Position numbers and translations under genes: made by a program. Under the pieces are notes generated by a model. It saw nothing but the letters and a program-made list of their open reading frames with translations. It was not told the DNA's origin and made no database searches. From contig OZ018416.1 in assembly GCA_963969595.1 (NCBI GenBank), positions 20,600,065 through 20,664,064 of the forward strand: a stretch of 64,000 bases of DNA. The letters run 5' to 3'. Below are positions 11,331 through 23,770 of this stretch, in pieces. The stretch's first letter is position 1, and every line of letters starts with the position of its first letter. Origin of the DNA: Neckera pumila (Eukaryota; Streptophyta; Bryopsida; Hypnales; Neckeraceae).

Positions 11331-11475
11331 GTATAATATAATAATTAATATAATAATATTAATTATATAACATACTAATATTAATATGTGTATATGTGTA
11401 AATAATCACAATATACACATATTAATATTAGTATGTTATATAATTAATATTACTATATTAATTATTATATTATAC
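11331..11475. repeat. Near-perfect 64-bp-arm inverted repeat
   Basis: The left arm (11331-11394) and right arm (11412-11475) are reverse complements with one mismatch that I can see, around a 17-base loop. It is almost entirely A/T and could extrude as a cruciform. Confidence 0.85.
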
Positions 11476-12624
11476 ATAGTTATTTACACATATTATAATA
11501 TTATAGTTATAATATTATAGTTATAATATTATAGTTATACTTATAACTATATACATATATATGTGTTATATGTTATAGTATATTATAACTAATATGTTAT
11601 GTTATAGTAATATTATATGTAATATTATTGTTATATTATATAATGTTATTATATATTATAACTATATAACATAACTTATATATAGTAATATAGTTAGTTA
11701 TATTAGTTATAAGTTATGTTATAGTTAAGTTATAGTGTTAATATATACATTTAGTTATGTTATATAAATGTATTATATAACATATATTAATAGAGTAGGG
11801 ATTCCATACTACCCTCAAACTAAGAATCCTCATAAATTTCTTCTCATTAATCAAAATGGAATGATTCAGAGCTTCCCCCCCTATATATATATATATAAAG
11901 AACCAATTTCAAATTTTCATCAAATTGGTGTCTACTGAAATGTCACAAGTATGACCTCAAACCATTTGCTTTGAATGATTCTTATTGTACAAATGGCGCT
12001 TCATAATTGTAATTGGATGGTTTGATGTCTAACTTTCTCAAAGTACTTCAAACATGCACCTATTAAACTCTTTCAAATTTCTTCTAATCTTGACTTTTGA
12101 AAATTCACAAAAAATACAAAAATTCTCTAAACTTCAATTTCTTTATGTATTTATGGAATACTAATGGCTTTCATTTCTCTATAGGATAAAGTAACACAAA
12201 ACTGTGGTTTTGATTGCATCCATATATAATTAAACTTTTTATAAATAAGAGCATCTCTTCAAATTCCCTTCCTTCTAATTTTTGGATGATAAGCGATCAA
12301 TTCTAGTGTATGTTGACCTCTACCTTCACTTTCCCCTTCAAATAAGGCCATATTAGAAGGGTTTGCCAACCCCTCTACACACTATATACTCTCTTGGGAT
12401 TAGCAAGTTGTCAAAATAAATGATAGTTTACTAATGTTTTTTGCAAGTTTTGTAACTTATAGCTTGTGATTGGTTGAAAGTATATTTTAGGGAATTGCAC
12501 TATTGGGAATACAAGTGGCTATCCCCTCTATATTGAATAGATACCGATTGAAAGAGCTTGACTATTTGGAGCCTTGGAGGGTTACAAGAGGTGCTCTAAT
12601 AGAACAAAGACCAATTTGACACAT

Positions 12625-12758
12625 TAAAGTAGAAATATCATAAACTCTCAGAGGTCCATAAATGGTTATGATGTACTAGTTTTTGACATCACTAATGTCA
12701 AGACCAGGTACATTGTAACCATTTATGGTAAGACGAAAGTTTATGATATTTTTACCTT
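12625..12758. repeat. Hairpin repeat, about 50-bp arms
   Basis: TAAAGTAGAAATATCATAAA on the left is matched by the inverse of GTTTATGATATTTTTACCTTA on the right. The match continues through CCATAAATGGTTA and CATTGTAACC. It is a MITE-like foldback with no terminal motif that I can assign. Confidence 0.6.
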
Positions 12759-13390
12759 ATATTAGAGAGGTTATAACAATAAAAGAAGGTCATTTCTATT
12801 CATGATGTTTGTATGGACCAAGGCCAAGACCGGCAATCAATACTACTTTAGAAAATGTTGTATATTAAGAGTTCTATTGTACTCACACGCCTTAAATGAG
12901 GGCCCAGGTGAACCGACCCCCTCGTTCAGCCATTAGAGATGAATCGACCCTTGGAATGGCTTGGGTGTTTCAACTTTCGACTTTACTATAGTAGTCTGCT
13001 ATAAAAGCGACTACTATCTTCAAATAGACCCTATATTTAGGTATAAAATGAACCTGAACTGGTATTTCCTAAAATGGATATATGACAGACTGTTAATGGA
13101 CTGAAGACAAAGTGGGAGCGACTTAAAGTGTGTCAAATATCACTTTAAGGTTTAAATGTGGACAGTTAAAACATGTGGTTGGGTTCAATTTTAAATGAAG
13201 TGGTATGTGGACATTTATGCATTTAAAAAAGAGGTTGACAAGCCAACTACTTTATTTGGAGAATGTAAAATCTGAAAATTGATTGAATATAAGTATGATT
13301 GCTTAAGGACCCTTGATTGTTACTTATTGCAAATTCCCATGCTTATTCTTGGTTTTCCCATCTCCCTTTATAGCCTGCATGTGTGCTGAT

Positions 13391-13669
13391 CATAAGAGGT
13401 TTTTTCAGCCCTGCGAGAGACCGTTTCAGGGCCGTTCCCAAGATCTGATCCCAATGCAGTGAGGCTGTGTCAATTGGTCTGACTTTTTGAATTTCAAAAT
13501 TATTTTTTTTCCTTGAAAACTGATGTAAAAATTAAATTAAAAAAAAAAAAAAAATCGAAATGACGTGGCAGTCGCTTGACCACATTAGCGCAGCAGTTCA
13601 GAAGTTCTTTGTGCGTTCCCGCAGTCCGGGAACTCGCAGTCTTCTAGGGGGCTGAAAAAACCTCTTATG
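13391..13669. mobile_element. MITE, copy 1 (CATAAGAGG terminal repeats)
   Basis: A 279-bp element with ends CATAAGAGGTTTTTTCAGC and its exact inverse. The homology extends inward (GAGAC...GTTTCAGGG). A second copy lies at 29321-29617 with the same ends and interior. I see no clear target-site duplication, so the superfamily is open. Confidence 0.8.
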
Positions 13670-14291
13670 TTTGCCAAACCTACAGTCATAAATAGGTACC
13701 TAGGACTAAAAACTTTGAAAAATCATAAATAATTCAATATTGCTTGGAAAATTATGAAACCACTTGCATTAGATGCGGCATCCATTTATCTTTTTCTGAA
13801 AAATAAACAAAAAATCTTATGATCTACAATAGAGTCTATGTAATAAGCGGGCCAGTCCTTAAATGGTCCTTTCTGAGCATACTCCCGTAGGGATGGAAGG
13901 ACATGAAGGGTAAAATGAGCCAGAAGGTAAATGACATTGTTCCATTGGATAATAAAGAAAACAGGCTTAAATAAGAAAGCGCAAAGGACGGGGCGTCAGT
14001 TAGTGATGATAAGGTCCGTCGTTTCCGGGATTTGGCAGGGACCATCGCCATCGGCAGCTTGACATTGGGACCTTCACATGGTCCACAAGCCTCCCTCTGG
14101 CTACCCCACTTTCTCCTGCTTTGCCGTGTGGAATATTTCTAGCCACAAGGCCAAAGCAGGTTTACACGTAAAAGTTTCCGTCTGATTCATAAAAAGCGTA
14201 TGTTTTTGTTTTTCGTTTTTAAAATTTGTTAAAACAAACGAAAATCCATTGCAAAAACAGCACAACAGCCAAGCCAATGCTGTGGCTATTT

Positions 14292-15155
14292 TATGGTCGA
14301 TGAATGACAGAGAATCTTTCTGTGTAGGACAAAAAGATAGCTATTCATCTTCAAAATTTTGTGTGGAAAAGAGAAAGCATGAAGAGTAGTTTAATCTCTA
14401 GTGAGTACTTTTGATTTTTTCAAAATAGATGATGTTATAGAATGCAAAAGGGATGATTTCCACAGTCACCAGCCCAACCTTCAAAGGTTAAAAGAACACA
14501 CACGGATCAACATGGGTTAAAAGAACACATGCGGATCAATATGGGCATGTTTCACTTGATTCAACATGGGCACGTTTCACTTGATTCAGAAGAGGTCGAT
14601 TAAGACTAATAATGCTTATCTACTAACATAATCTCAATGTAGGAGACTTTCATCATTGTAGCATTGAATTTGGGAGCGACGAGGGAAATAACCCTAAAAA
14701 TTATGAATTGTGTAAACATAAGTCACTGGAATAAAAAAATCCAAAAGTATTCATTAGAAGTCAAACTACCATTTGAAATTTAAAAAATCCAAAAGTACTC
14801 ATTTGATGTAGATGTTTTCCACATTCCACAAAAAACTCCAAAGATGAATAGTTGTAGTTTTGTCCTACACTAGAGAATTCCTTGTCATTCATTGAACACT
14901 TGTTGTCCACAAAGTCTTTCCTTGGTTAACCCCTAAACAACACTAAAACCATTTTCTGGTCGATGAATGAGAGGGAATCTTGTAGTGTAGGACAGAAATG
15001 CATGATTTCATCCTCGGAAATAGGAGTGGAAAGGGGAGAGCTTCTATAGTGCTTTGACTTCCAATGCTTACTTTTGCAATTTTTTATTCTAATTGTTCCC
15101 ACAGTTTCAGAAAAGCATGATTTCCACGGACACCGGTTCGGCGTGCAAGGGTTAA
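14292..15155. repeat. Cluster of three diverged repeat copies, one inverted
   Basis: Direct copies at about 14292-14490 and 14952-15155 share GGTCGATGAATGA, the block around TGTAGGACA and GATTTCCAC, and end at a shared GGTTAA. An inverted copy lies at about 14760-14910. No coding function is seen. It may be a decayed foldback element. Confidence 0.6.
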
Positions 15156-15492
15156 GCAATCAAGAATCAAAATGGCTCAACTCTCCTACATTGAGATAAT
15201 TGCAAGGCCAAACCTCCGTAAGTCCTAACCAGCTAGTATTATTGACAAGTAGTCTGCTTTGCAATTACCATTATCTAGTCGTAACATGTGCATTATATTC
15301 TCACAGTAACAGTCTGTAACATGTCACTTGTAAGTTGTGAAGGATCTAATGGCACTAAGCTTAAAACCAGGTCAAAACCCACTCAAAAGCAAAGGGTATA
15401 GCTGAAAATTCATCAAGCCCTCACGGAACTTTCTAGTGCCAGTTCGATCCAACAAATTATAGAGCTCCCCTCAAAGATACTTTTTTTATGGT

Positions 15493-15721
15493 CTACATCA
15501 TCGTCAGCAATTTGAGCCCTGCGATTGTGCCATTCGTTTCCATGGCCAGCGCAATCTCAGACTCAATTCTGTCATTTGTTTCAATATGAAGCCTCCATTT
15601 CTGAGCCTCCATTCCTAAAACCTGGTCTCGTCTCAAAGCACTAGCCCTCTCACAGATATCACATTGCGAATTCCAAATTGCCTTCGCTACCGGAGCACAG
15701 CTCTTGATCTGAACCCCCTTA
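15493..15721 (-). CDS. Possible terminal exon of an unidentified gene
   Basis: After a possible acceptor (GGGGGTTCAG) the minus strand reads IKSCAPVAKAIWNSQCDICE, then RASALRRDQVLGMEAQKWRL, then HIETNDRIESEIALAMETNG, ending in TAG at 15493-15495. The composition (charged, helical, balanced) is protein-like and unlike its surroundings. I do not recognise the family and cannot find a partner exon with certainty upstream. The tract from about 15500 to 17200 has visibly more G/C than its flanks, which also suggests a gene or long untranslated region here. Confidence 0.3.
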
Positions 15722-17240
15722 TTCTATCCTCATGAAATCGCATTCAAGCTAACTCACAATCAGAAAACGAGTCGGCGTCTTACATGCATGTCACTCACAG
15801 AGAAGAAAACCCGAAACCAGATACTACTACCGATTGTGCCAATTACATTGACAGTAGGAACTGCCATTGGCAAGCGTCTTCATACAGCTGCTTAGGTCAA
15901 GAGAAAACCATTGAAATGAAAGCGTGAAATCGACAAGAAGCACAGGACTAAATGCTAGACTCTCTCAATTTGTGAACAATTTTCTTCAAACACAGGAGAG
16001 AATTATTACCCGTCAAACGTCACGGTGATCTCGAAAAAGGATGAGTTCCAAGAATACCAGCACGTACTCAAACCTGCACGGAGAATTCCTTCAAAGCCAT
16101 AACCAAAAGGACAAGTTCCCAGTGATATATTGGAGGAGATATACATAGAGTTATAATAACATTCACGCTCAATGCTACATGTCTACAGATACAACCCTCT
16201 ACCTGATTCCAACACAAGTCGGCTGGAAGTTGCACTAAGGGCACTGACTAGAACTCAGGACAAAAAACGGCAGACGCTCCTGTTCCCTAATTCGAACAAC
16301 AGTCCGGGCATCCACTGCACTGAAATGGAGATAATTACGTACAACCCCGGAAGATACAACTAATGAAAGCAAGAACAAAGTATAACTTAAAAAGCTATCT
16401 TCTGCTAAAAACAAATGGGGTACACAAACTGAAATTATTAAGTGATGTACACAAATCCTTGTACCGAAAAAGGTGTGCGACCAGGTCTTCAATACGCTAT
16501 GCACCAGCATGCAGGACGAAAATGAAAAACGAAAAAATCCTCAAAGAGACCTAGACAGAAGAAAAATGAAGATTACCGAAGTAAACAAGCATCATATAAA
16601 AGCGGCTTGAGACTTGGGAAGTGAGTGCATACAGATATTTGCAGCCCGATATACAAGATGGTCTCAGAAGTGCATCGGTTACGGCCCTTCGTTTTTATTT
16701 CAACCCCGGTTCAAGGAAAACCAGAGTGAAAGAATTAATCTCAAAAATGTGGTGCCAAGGAGAGACCATAACGTGTTTGAATCACAGCATTATGAAGAAC
16801 TTTGTAGTTCTTGCAAGTAGCTCAGCGCAACACAATTTGGTCAGTGAAACCAATACATCCAGAATCTTTCCCGACAAAATTTGACGATGAATGGTAATAT
16901 ATATGGATATACAGTTGTACTTGAAAGGTCAAGTAGCTTCATCTCTTATGTACAAGCACCTGCACAAACATTTCCAATCATCAGTCTTCTAATCAGCCTA
17001 GGCAAGTCGTAGTCAAGTATCGCTCACTAATCTCAAGCGATGTCCAGAACCCGGAACAGTACGAAGTCCAGAAAGCTCAATGAACAGGTTAACGATGGTG
17101 CAGAAGCAAACAATTTTAAAAAATAACCAGTCAAACCGTATACTAGAAAAGAAAAACTAGGACGATATATCCCCTATGTCCCCATTGGTGCAGTTTCAGA
17201 CACCTAAAAATGACCTCAGATGTACACCGATCTTAGTTTT
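15722..17240. other. Less AT-rich tract, possibly untranslated or intronic
   Basis: Base composition is more even than in the flanks. Several short open frames exist on both strands, but none carries a motif I can name. It may belong to the same transcription unit as the exon-like stretch at 15493-15721. Confidence 0.25.
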
Positions 17241-17251
17241 TAAAGCTGTAG

Positions 17252-17440
17252 GAACAACCTCGAGCACCTCGAGCACAACCTCGAGCACAACCTCTAGCAC
17301 AACCTCTAGGTACAATCTTTAGTGCAACGTTTAGCATAACCTTTAGCATAACCTCTAGCACAACCTCTAGCACAACTTCTAGGTACAATCTCTAGGTACA
17401 ATCTCTAGCACAACTTCTAGCACAACCTCTAGCACTACAA
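17252..17440. repeat. Minisatellite, 12-14 bp period
   Basis: Tandem variants of CCTCTAGCACAA alternate with AGGTACAATCTCT-type units, about 14 copies in all. The sequence is too regular to be coding. Confidence 0.85.
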
Positions 17441-17444
17441 AGCA

Positions 17445-19270
17445 TTTCATTTTGTACTTTGAAAGTACCTTACTTCTTTTATTTTTCTATTATTTTTAAT
17501 TTGGTGGTTTTGGAGAGTTATTTTAGTTCAAATTCTTTTGTCTTTGAATCCAAACGTGCAATATGCCAATATTCTTTATTGATTCTAATAATAAATTATT
17601 TAGTTCCATTTGATTTAGTTGATTCATTTCAAAACTAAATTGTTGGTTTGTAGAATGTTATAACTTATGATTGATGATTGGAATTTCCAAAATGGAAAAG
17701 AATAGGGTTGAACAAGCTTTCAATTCTAAGCAAGAAAATACAATTTTCACTTATAAGTGATTGCACAAAACACTTATACTATTTTCTGTCATATGTTGAG
17801 TGCAAATTTGTTTTTTGGCTATAACTTTTGCATTTTGACTCCAAATAACTCAAAATTCATAAACAAGGTACTTATGACTATTATACACCGTGCTTAATTT
17901 TTTTGGAAATTTTTGAATATGTTTTACTATTGAATGATAGCACCTGATACTATGTCACACTTGCTAATTTGGGATATTTTAGTACTATTTAGTATCCAAA
18001 AAAAAAATTCGGAGCTATAATTTAGAGAATATGGTCTTCTAATAGACTTAGACCTAAAGTCCAAAGAACTCTAAAAATACTTAATTTTATGTGGTATAGA
18101 AATCCACAAAATGAACTTCATTTAGCTTGCATTTTGAAACATATAAAACATATATTTAGTGGTTCCTTTGATGAATGACCCTCTCCATAGAGTTGTTAGA
18201 AATGGCCAATTTTTAATTAATTAATTTAAATTGTTTTTCTATTTTTAACTAATTCAAAAATCCAAATATCTATTTTCTTAAGTTTTGGCACTTTCCTAGT
18301 TCTCCTACTCATAGAATTTTTCTAGGTTTTTCCTTTGGTGGTTATCTTCATTTTAAAGGTGTATACATTAGTCATATTTTTACATATTACTTTTAAGAAA
18401 ATTCTAATATTAAAATACTCTAGAAAAAATTGCCAAGCGCAACAAATAGTATAGGTGTTTTGTGCAATCACCCTTATTTTCAAAGTAGATAGTTTCTTTT
18501 TCTATTGTGCAATATATTGAGTATTAGATCTGTAATATATCATTTTCTTAAATGTGAGTGGAAATCTATGTCATATTTGTTTTTTAGAGTCATAAATGTT
18601 GAATGTGGCATTGGTGTATAAGTTTTGTCTATTGGACTAAGTATTCTGATGAAATCCATGATCCATCTATTGCATTAGCAATATTTTCCAAAATACATTT
18701 GGATACAACGACCCTTCTTGATTGCATTTCAAGCCATGTAAATACATAAATACATATATATATATATATTTTTAAATTTTTTTTAAATTTTTTTTAAATT
18801 TTTTTTTAATCAAGAAGGCTAAAATGGGTAATGAAACCATTATAAAAGTCATATGCAAAAAAAAATGAAGTAGTACATGATAAAAGAGTATTGGAAGAAT
18901 AAAGATTTCTTGTAATATTTGACCTCTTTATTTTTGATGAAGGAGAGAAAGTCATTACTTTCTTAAGTACTTTCTCCAAATAGGACCAATCTAGTATAAC
19001 ACTAGGACAATTCAAAGGAGATTTTCTTTGAATTTTTTCTTTTATGGGATTCAACTTAGAATCAAGCAATATGATTCATATTTTGGGTTTAGGTTTGATA
19101 TGATTTCCTATTGAAAAATCTTAATTTTTTTATACACATAATTCTTCAATTCCAACAAGCCTTACAAAAGTGTATCGATCATAAAATGGTTGTTTGGTTA
19201 CTTAGAATTTAGGTACTTTTCACAGTAATGAAGTACAAAATTATGAAAAAGGTTCTATAATATCATACTA
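17445..19270. other. Gene-poor AT-rich stretch
   Basis: Long A and T runs (for example TTTTTTAAATTT repeats at 18770-18810) and no plausible coding frame. Nothing else is recognised. Confidence 0.5.
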
Positions 19271-19274
19271 TCAC

Positions 19275-19775
19275 AAATCTATACCTTAACTAGTGTGCCT
19301 TGTGTTGTTGCTACATCCAAAATAAGAGTAAAAGCAATTTTCTAATTTTTGAATTCAGAATTTTTTTGAAATTCAATAACTTTCACACTGTAGATTCCAA
19401 TGCTACAAAACAAAGCCCGTGCACCCTTCTTTGCAAAGGACTTTTCAGTAGCACTAAGAATGTGACTGAGAGACATACGATCCCGGAGATCTCACCGTAA
19501 CAAACTAAATAAACTAACAACAAACAAATAAAATCCAACCTAACTGCAGGTATAGACTAGTGTGCCATGTGCCATTGCCATAGTATAACAAAATAAAAAT
19601 AAGAGTAATTTTTTAATATATTAATTCATAAAAATTTCAAAATTCAATATCTTTATTGCCATAAGTTGGAATGCCACGAAACAAAGCTTGTACACCCATC
19701 CTTGCAAAGAGCTTTTCAATGGTATCAAAAATGTGAACGTGTGCCATATGGTCTAGGAAATCTCACCATAATAAA
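19275..19775. repeat. Two copies of a dispersed repeat
   Basis: Copies at about 19280-19500 and 19555-19775 share CTAGTGTGCC, ATAAGAGTAA, the ACAAAGC...TGCACCC block, and an end in ATCTCACC. Related segments occur at about 55150-55310 and 55430-55570. A (CAAAA)n run follows the second copy. The repeat is non-coding. Confidence 0.6.
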
Positions 19776-19809
19776 CAAAACAAAACAAAACAAAACAAAA
19801 CAAACAACT

Positions 19810-22800
19810 GGATTTAATTTGGTATAAATATGAGGACGTTGTAATCTAGAGTAATCCTGTGGATGACTTCATTGTGAAAAGGAGAAAAGGAAAATGTACC
19901 TATTGATCTAATTATCAAATAGTTTTGGTGACTACCTGTGAGCTTCCAATTCGTCACTTAATACTCATAGTTTGTGTATTTTTGCAAAACTTTGCAATTT
20001 AATTTATAAAAATATGCAAAAAATTCCAAAAGAGTGTAAAATCAAATTAGGTTGGTTACATACCAATATACCATTTGGTCAATAATAGACATTTATTCCT
20101 AAAATATTCCTAAATCCCATTTGTAAATAGGTTAGATCTCCAGAAATAGTGGGAGTTCAAAAGTTTGAGGGTTCTTACTCAAAATAGCCTAAATTAGCAT
20201 GCATGTTGCTCTACCTGGCTAAATTGATCTAAAGAAATTTTAAAAAGGTTTGTAGAATGATTCCCAAAGATAAATCTCACTTTCCCCATTCCATTGACAA
20301 AACAATAAAAATCCCAATTGTTAGCATATCGGAGCTATTTTTCCAGGATTTCCAACGGAGGAATTTGCAGCTGTGGGATTGTGATTTTAGGTTGGAAATA
20401 TACCAAGAAGTCAAAAGCAAAATCCATTTGCCAAGATTCCTTTGTCTATGGAAGATTCTTTGATTGCCAGTTAATTGAAGGAGGTTGATTTTGCCCTCTT
20501 TACCAGAATGTGCAAAGTAAAAGTATGAGCTTGCACATCTCTCGAGAAACTCTATGAAAGGTTCCCCAAGAAATTTCGGAATTTTTTTATTTATAAAAAT
20601 ATCCTTTTCTGAACGGTCAACCGCCTAAACCAACAGTGGGAAATTTATGGAAATTCCCCATATTGCGGTAAAATCTCACTAAAAACTAGGACAATTTCTT
20701 TTGTATTAATAACGCACCCCAACAAATTTCATGGCACTCCAATAGCAGGAGGTGCCCAGATCTTTGACAGTTTTCTAAATTATCAACGTGGCAGAATTTA
20801 CGTGGAGTTGACCGGCGTCCCGAGAGTGCATAAAGTCAAAATGAGGTCAATAAGAAGTCTTCACTTATTTCCTAGAGCCTTCTAGACAACCCTGTCTAGT
20901 TCCTTTAGTCAGAAAAGTCAACCTCCAAAAATTAACTTTTTACCTTTTCACTGGCCTCAATTGGTGTTAGCTTAGGATGGTTTTTTGATGTTGGATTAGG
21001 GGGTAGGGAAATCTATGGACTAAAAATGGCCTTATGAAGCCAATGGCACAATCCGTATGAAGTTTGGAGGTGATCTCCAAAAGTTACAAAGCTAGACCAA
21101 CATAAAACCTAAAAATAGTGAAAATCCTAAAAAATAAGGATGAAAATCCGAAGTGATAGGGTTACCTAGGTTAAATAAGGGAGGTGGTTGCCTTGGAAAA
21201 GATATAAAAGGGCACTCGTTTCCCTCTCAAACCACCCCCATCCTTATTTTGAATTCGTTGGGTCCAAATTATGCTGGATTTTTTGGCATTTTAGCTAAGA
21301 AACCTTAAATGGTGTTTTTGGAGCACTTTGGACTTTGTTGTTGTTCTTTTTACAACTTTTGAAGGTCCTTGAGGGTCGTTTCAAGTTGTTAATGGTCTAT
21401 TGTGTTATCATTGTGAGTTTCTTTTGGATTTATTTGGTAGTTCAAATATTGCTTTGAGTTTTACTTGTGCTAATCCTAAAGTCACCTCCCACCAAACCTT
21501 GGGGATGCCGCTTTGGCGGGCCTTTAGTGTGAGTTTTTGAAGAAGAAAAGCTAACCAAGAAGTATGCTAACTTGTTTCCATGTATTGCTACTAACAAGTG
21601 GAAGCTCTTAGTCATTTCTTTGTGAGAAGTCTCGTGGGCTAACCTTTGCCAAACTTGTTAGAGTGGTTAAGGGTCCCCCCTTGTACGGCAAAGCTTTGAA
21701 CCGCCTTGGGTGCTTAAGCCTTAGAATGTGTGTTAAAACCTGAAAGACGGCAAAGTTTTGAACCCTTATGGTTTCGTAAGTTTTTGAGTAGTATTACCCC
21801 CACCCCCCCACCCCACCCCCCACCCCACCCCACTCACACACCATATACACACAACAAAGCTTTGACCCTCCATAAAGTTCAATTTCAAAGTTTAGTTCCC
21901 AAAAGGTCTTGGGAACTTTCCAGAGTTTAACCTCCCAAAGCGTCGGAATCATGATAGAATAGTTATAACGACATTACATCCATTTCTTAAAAATTCAATT
22001 AACACCAACCTTCCACCCGTAATTTTAGTTTAAGTCCAATTAACCCCAACCCGAATAAATAAATAAAATCAGTAAGGTAGTATGGCCTTAAAGCGACCAT
22101 TTAAGGTCTGATCAGCCTTTTTCACAGGTTGCCATGGACAGGATGATTTTTAGCATATTTTTCAGAGGAAGACAAATGGATGATGCACGTACCAGAAGTG
22201 GTTTCATATTTTTTGAAGCATTTTTGAATTAGTTATGAATTTCCTAAGATTTCTGTCATAGGTACCTATTTCTGACCCTAGGTCTCCCAAAATGCGTCCA
22301 CTTACACCTTCTAAAGTGATTTCAGGAAATCAAGGCCAATGATTGGCTCTTGTAATAAAGAATACGTTTTTTGGGGGTTCAATCAATGACTAAAGTGGTC
22401 CATTTAAAGACCAGATCATATTTATTCAGTAGCACTTTATAGGGTCGATTTGAAGAAGACGCTCGCTTTTAGAGCACACTACCTTACCAGCCTTTGGGAG
22501 TATGGACCTGAGGGAGTTGGGAGTCCAGCCTGGGAAGTCAGGAGTCTAGCCTTGGGATTCTGGGCAATTAGCTCAAGGGGGGCCACATGTTGTTGGTTGG
22601 GAGTCCAGGCTTGCGGGAAGTCGAGAGTCCAGCCTTTGGAGAATCAGGAGTCCAAGCCTCGGAGACTCCAAGCAATTACTGGGAGAGTCAGGCCCCTTTT
22701 TTTGTGTCTCACAAGAGAAAAAAACATGAGATTAGGGTTCCACCTCATCTAAGAAAAAGATTTGAACTAAGTGTGGGGGTAGGGGCCTAGAAGAACAAAA

Positions 22801-23765
22801 CAAACAAGAGAAGGAGGGGGAAATTTGCACTCTCACACATCACATTTGAGAGCCTACACACCACCTCTCTTCCAAAACACAAATTACAAAAAGATGAAGT
22901 AGAAGAAAGGGAGGAAGGAGATAAATAGTGTGCTAGCCATAGGATTAGATAGAGTAGAAGAAATCTAGGAACAACCATAGTGACTGTTAGGAGAAGGATT
23001 AGATGATGTCAGCTATAAGAACTTTGTAAGAGGAAGGTGCACCAGTAAAGGCTTCAGAATTCAAAATCATAGTTGTAAAAAGACATTTAATGCATTGGGT
23101 GGAATGATACTAGTGTAAAAGAGGAGAAAAGGAAAAAAAAAAAAAGGAGAGAAGAAAAGAGAGGAGAAAAGAAGGCTACTCAAAACCTAACAATTTCTAT
23201 TAGGAATCCCACCTTTCATTCAAAAAGGAAAACTGACCAAGCAATTAAACAAACACCAAAAGGAAAAAAAATGGCAGAAGGAAGAAATTTCAACCGCCTC
23301 ATCAATGACCTGCAATATGAAGTCACTAATTCCACTATTTTATTTGCTCGTTCTAATTAGTACAAGTAACACTAAGGCCAAGAGTTAGGGTAGGAAAGAT
23401 GTAAAATCAGGTCCATTTTGAATTCAGAATCCTAAAGTGGAAGTCTAGAGCTTTCCAAAAATATAAAATACGTAAAAATCGGAGTTAAAACAGAAAAGTT
23501 ACAAGTAGATGAATTTTTGCAAAAGCATTGGATGAACAACACCTAGAATCATTTACAAGGGATAAAAAATAAAAAATCTAAATAATAAAAGTAATTTAGA
23601 GGATAAAAATAAAAGTAAAAGTCATTTTAGAAATTTAGATCAACGATAATTAGTGGATGAAGTTTCAAATGCCGATTAGCAACCAAACCTCATCCATCAG
23701 TAACTTAGGATAGCAAAAGTCAAATTAGAAGTGGAATAGTAATTTGAGAAGGTCAAAATAAACTT
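19810..23765. other. Gene-poor stretch with diverged repeats
   Basis: No gene is supported. A segment around 22090-22300 is a diverged, inverted relative of 13674-13900 (shared ATAGGTACCTA and a TTAAATGGTC-type block). A C-rich pyrimidine tract lies at 21797-21834. Confidence 0.4.
21797..21834. repeat. C-rich tract (G-quadruplex potential on minus strand)
   Basis: Runs of four to eight C separated by single A (CCCCACCCCCCCACCCC type). The complementary strand has more than four G-runs. Confidence 0.8.
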
Positions 23766-23770
23766 GTCTA

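Larger units (their letters stand above)
9877..11793. repeat. AT island, almost pure A/T, about 1.9 kb
   Basis: The stretch consists almost wholly of short A/T words such as TATAAT, ATTAAT and TTATAT, with rare C/G singletons. It includes an uninterrupted (AT)n run at about 10646-10692, a small GC-bearing hairpin at 10701-10729 and a long cruciform at 11331-11475. It has no coding potential. It lies next to the arabinokinase exons, possibly inside the gene. Confidence 0.9.

Noticed and set aside
15440..15455. GTTCGATCC-like box suggesting a tRNA T-loop
   Set aside because: No matching A box, anticodon arm or acceptor stem could be folded around it.
21730..21930. Pro/His-rich frame over the C-rich tract
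   Set aside because: An artefact of the CCCCA repeat.
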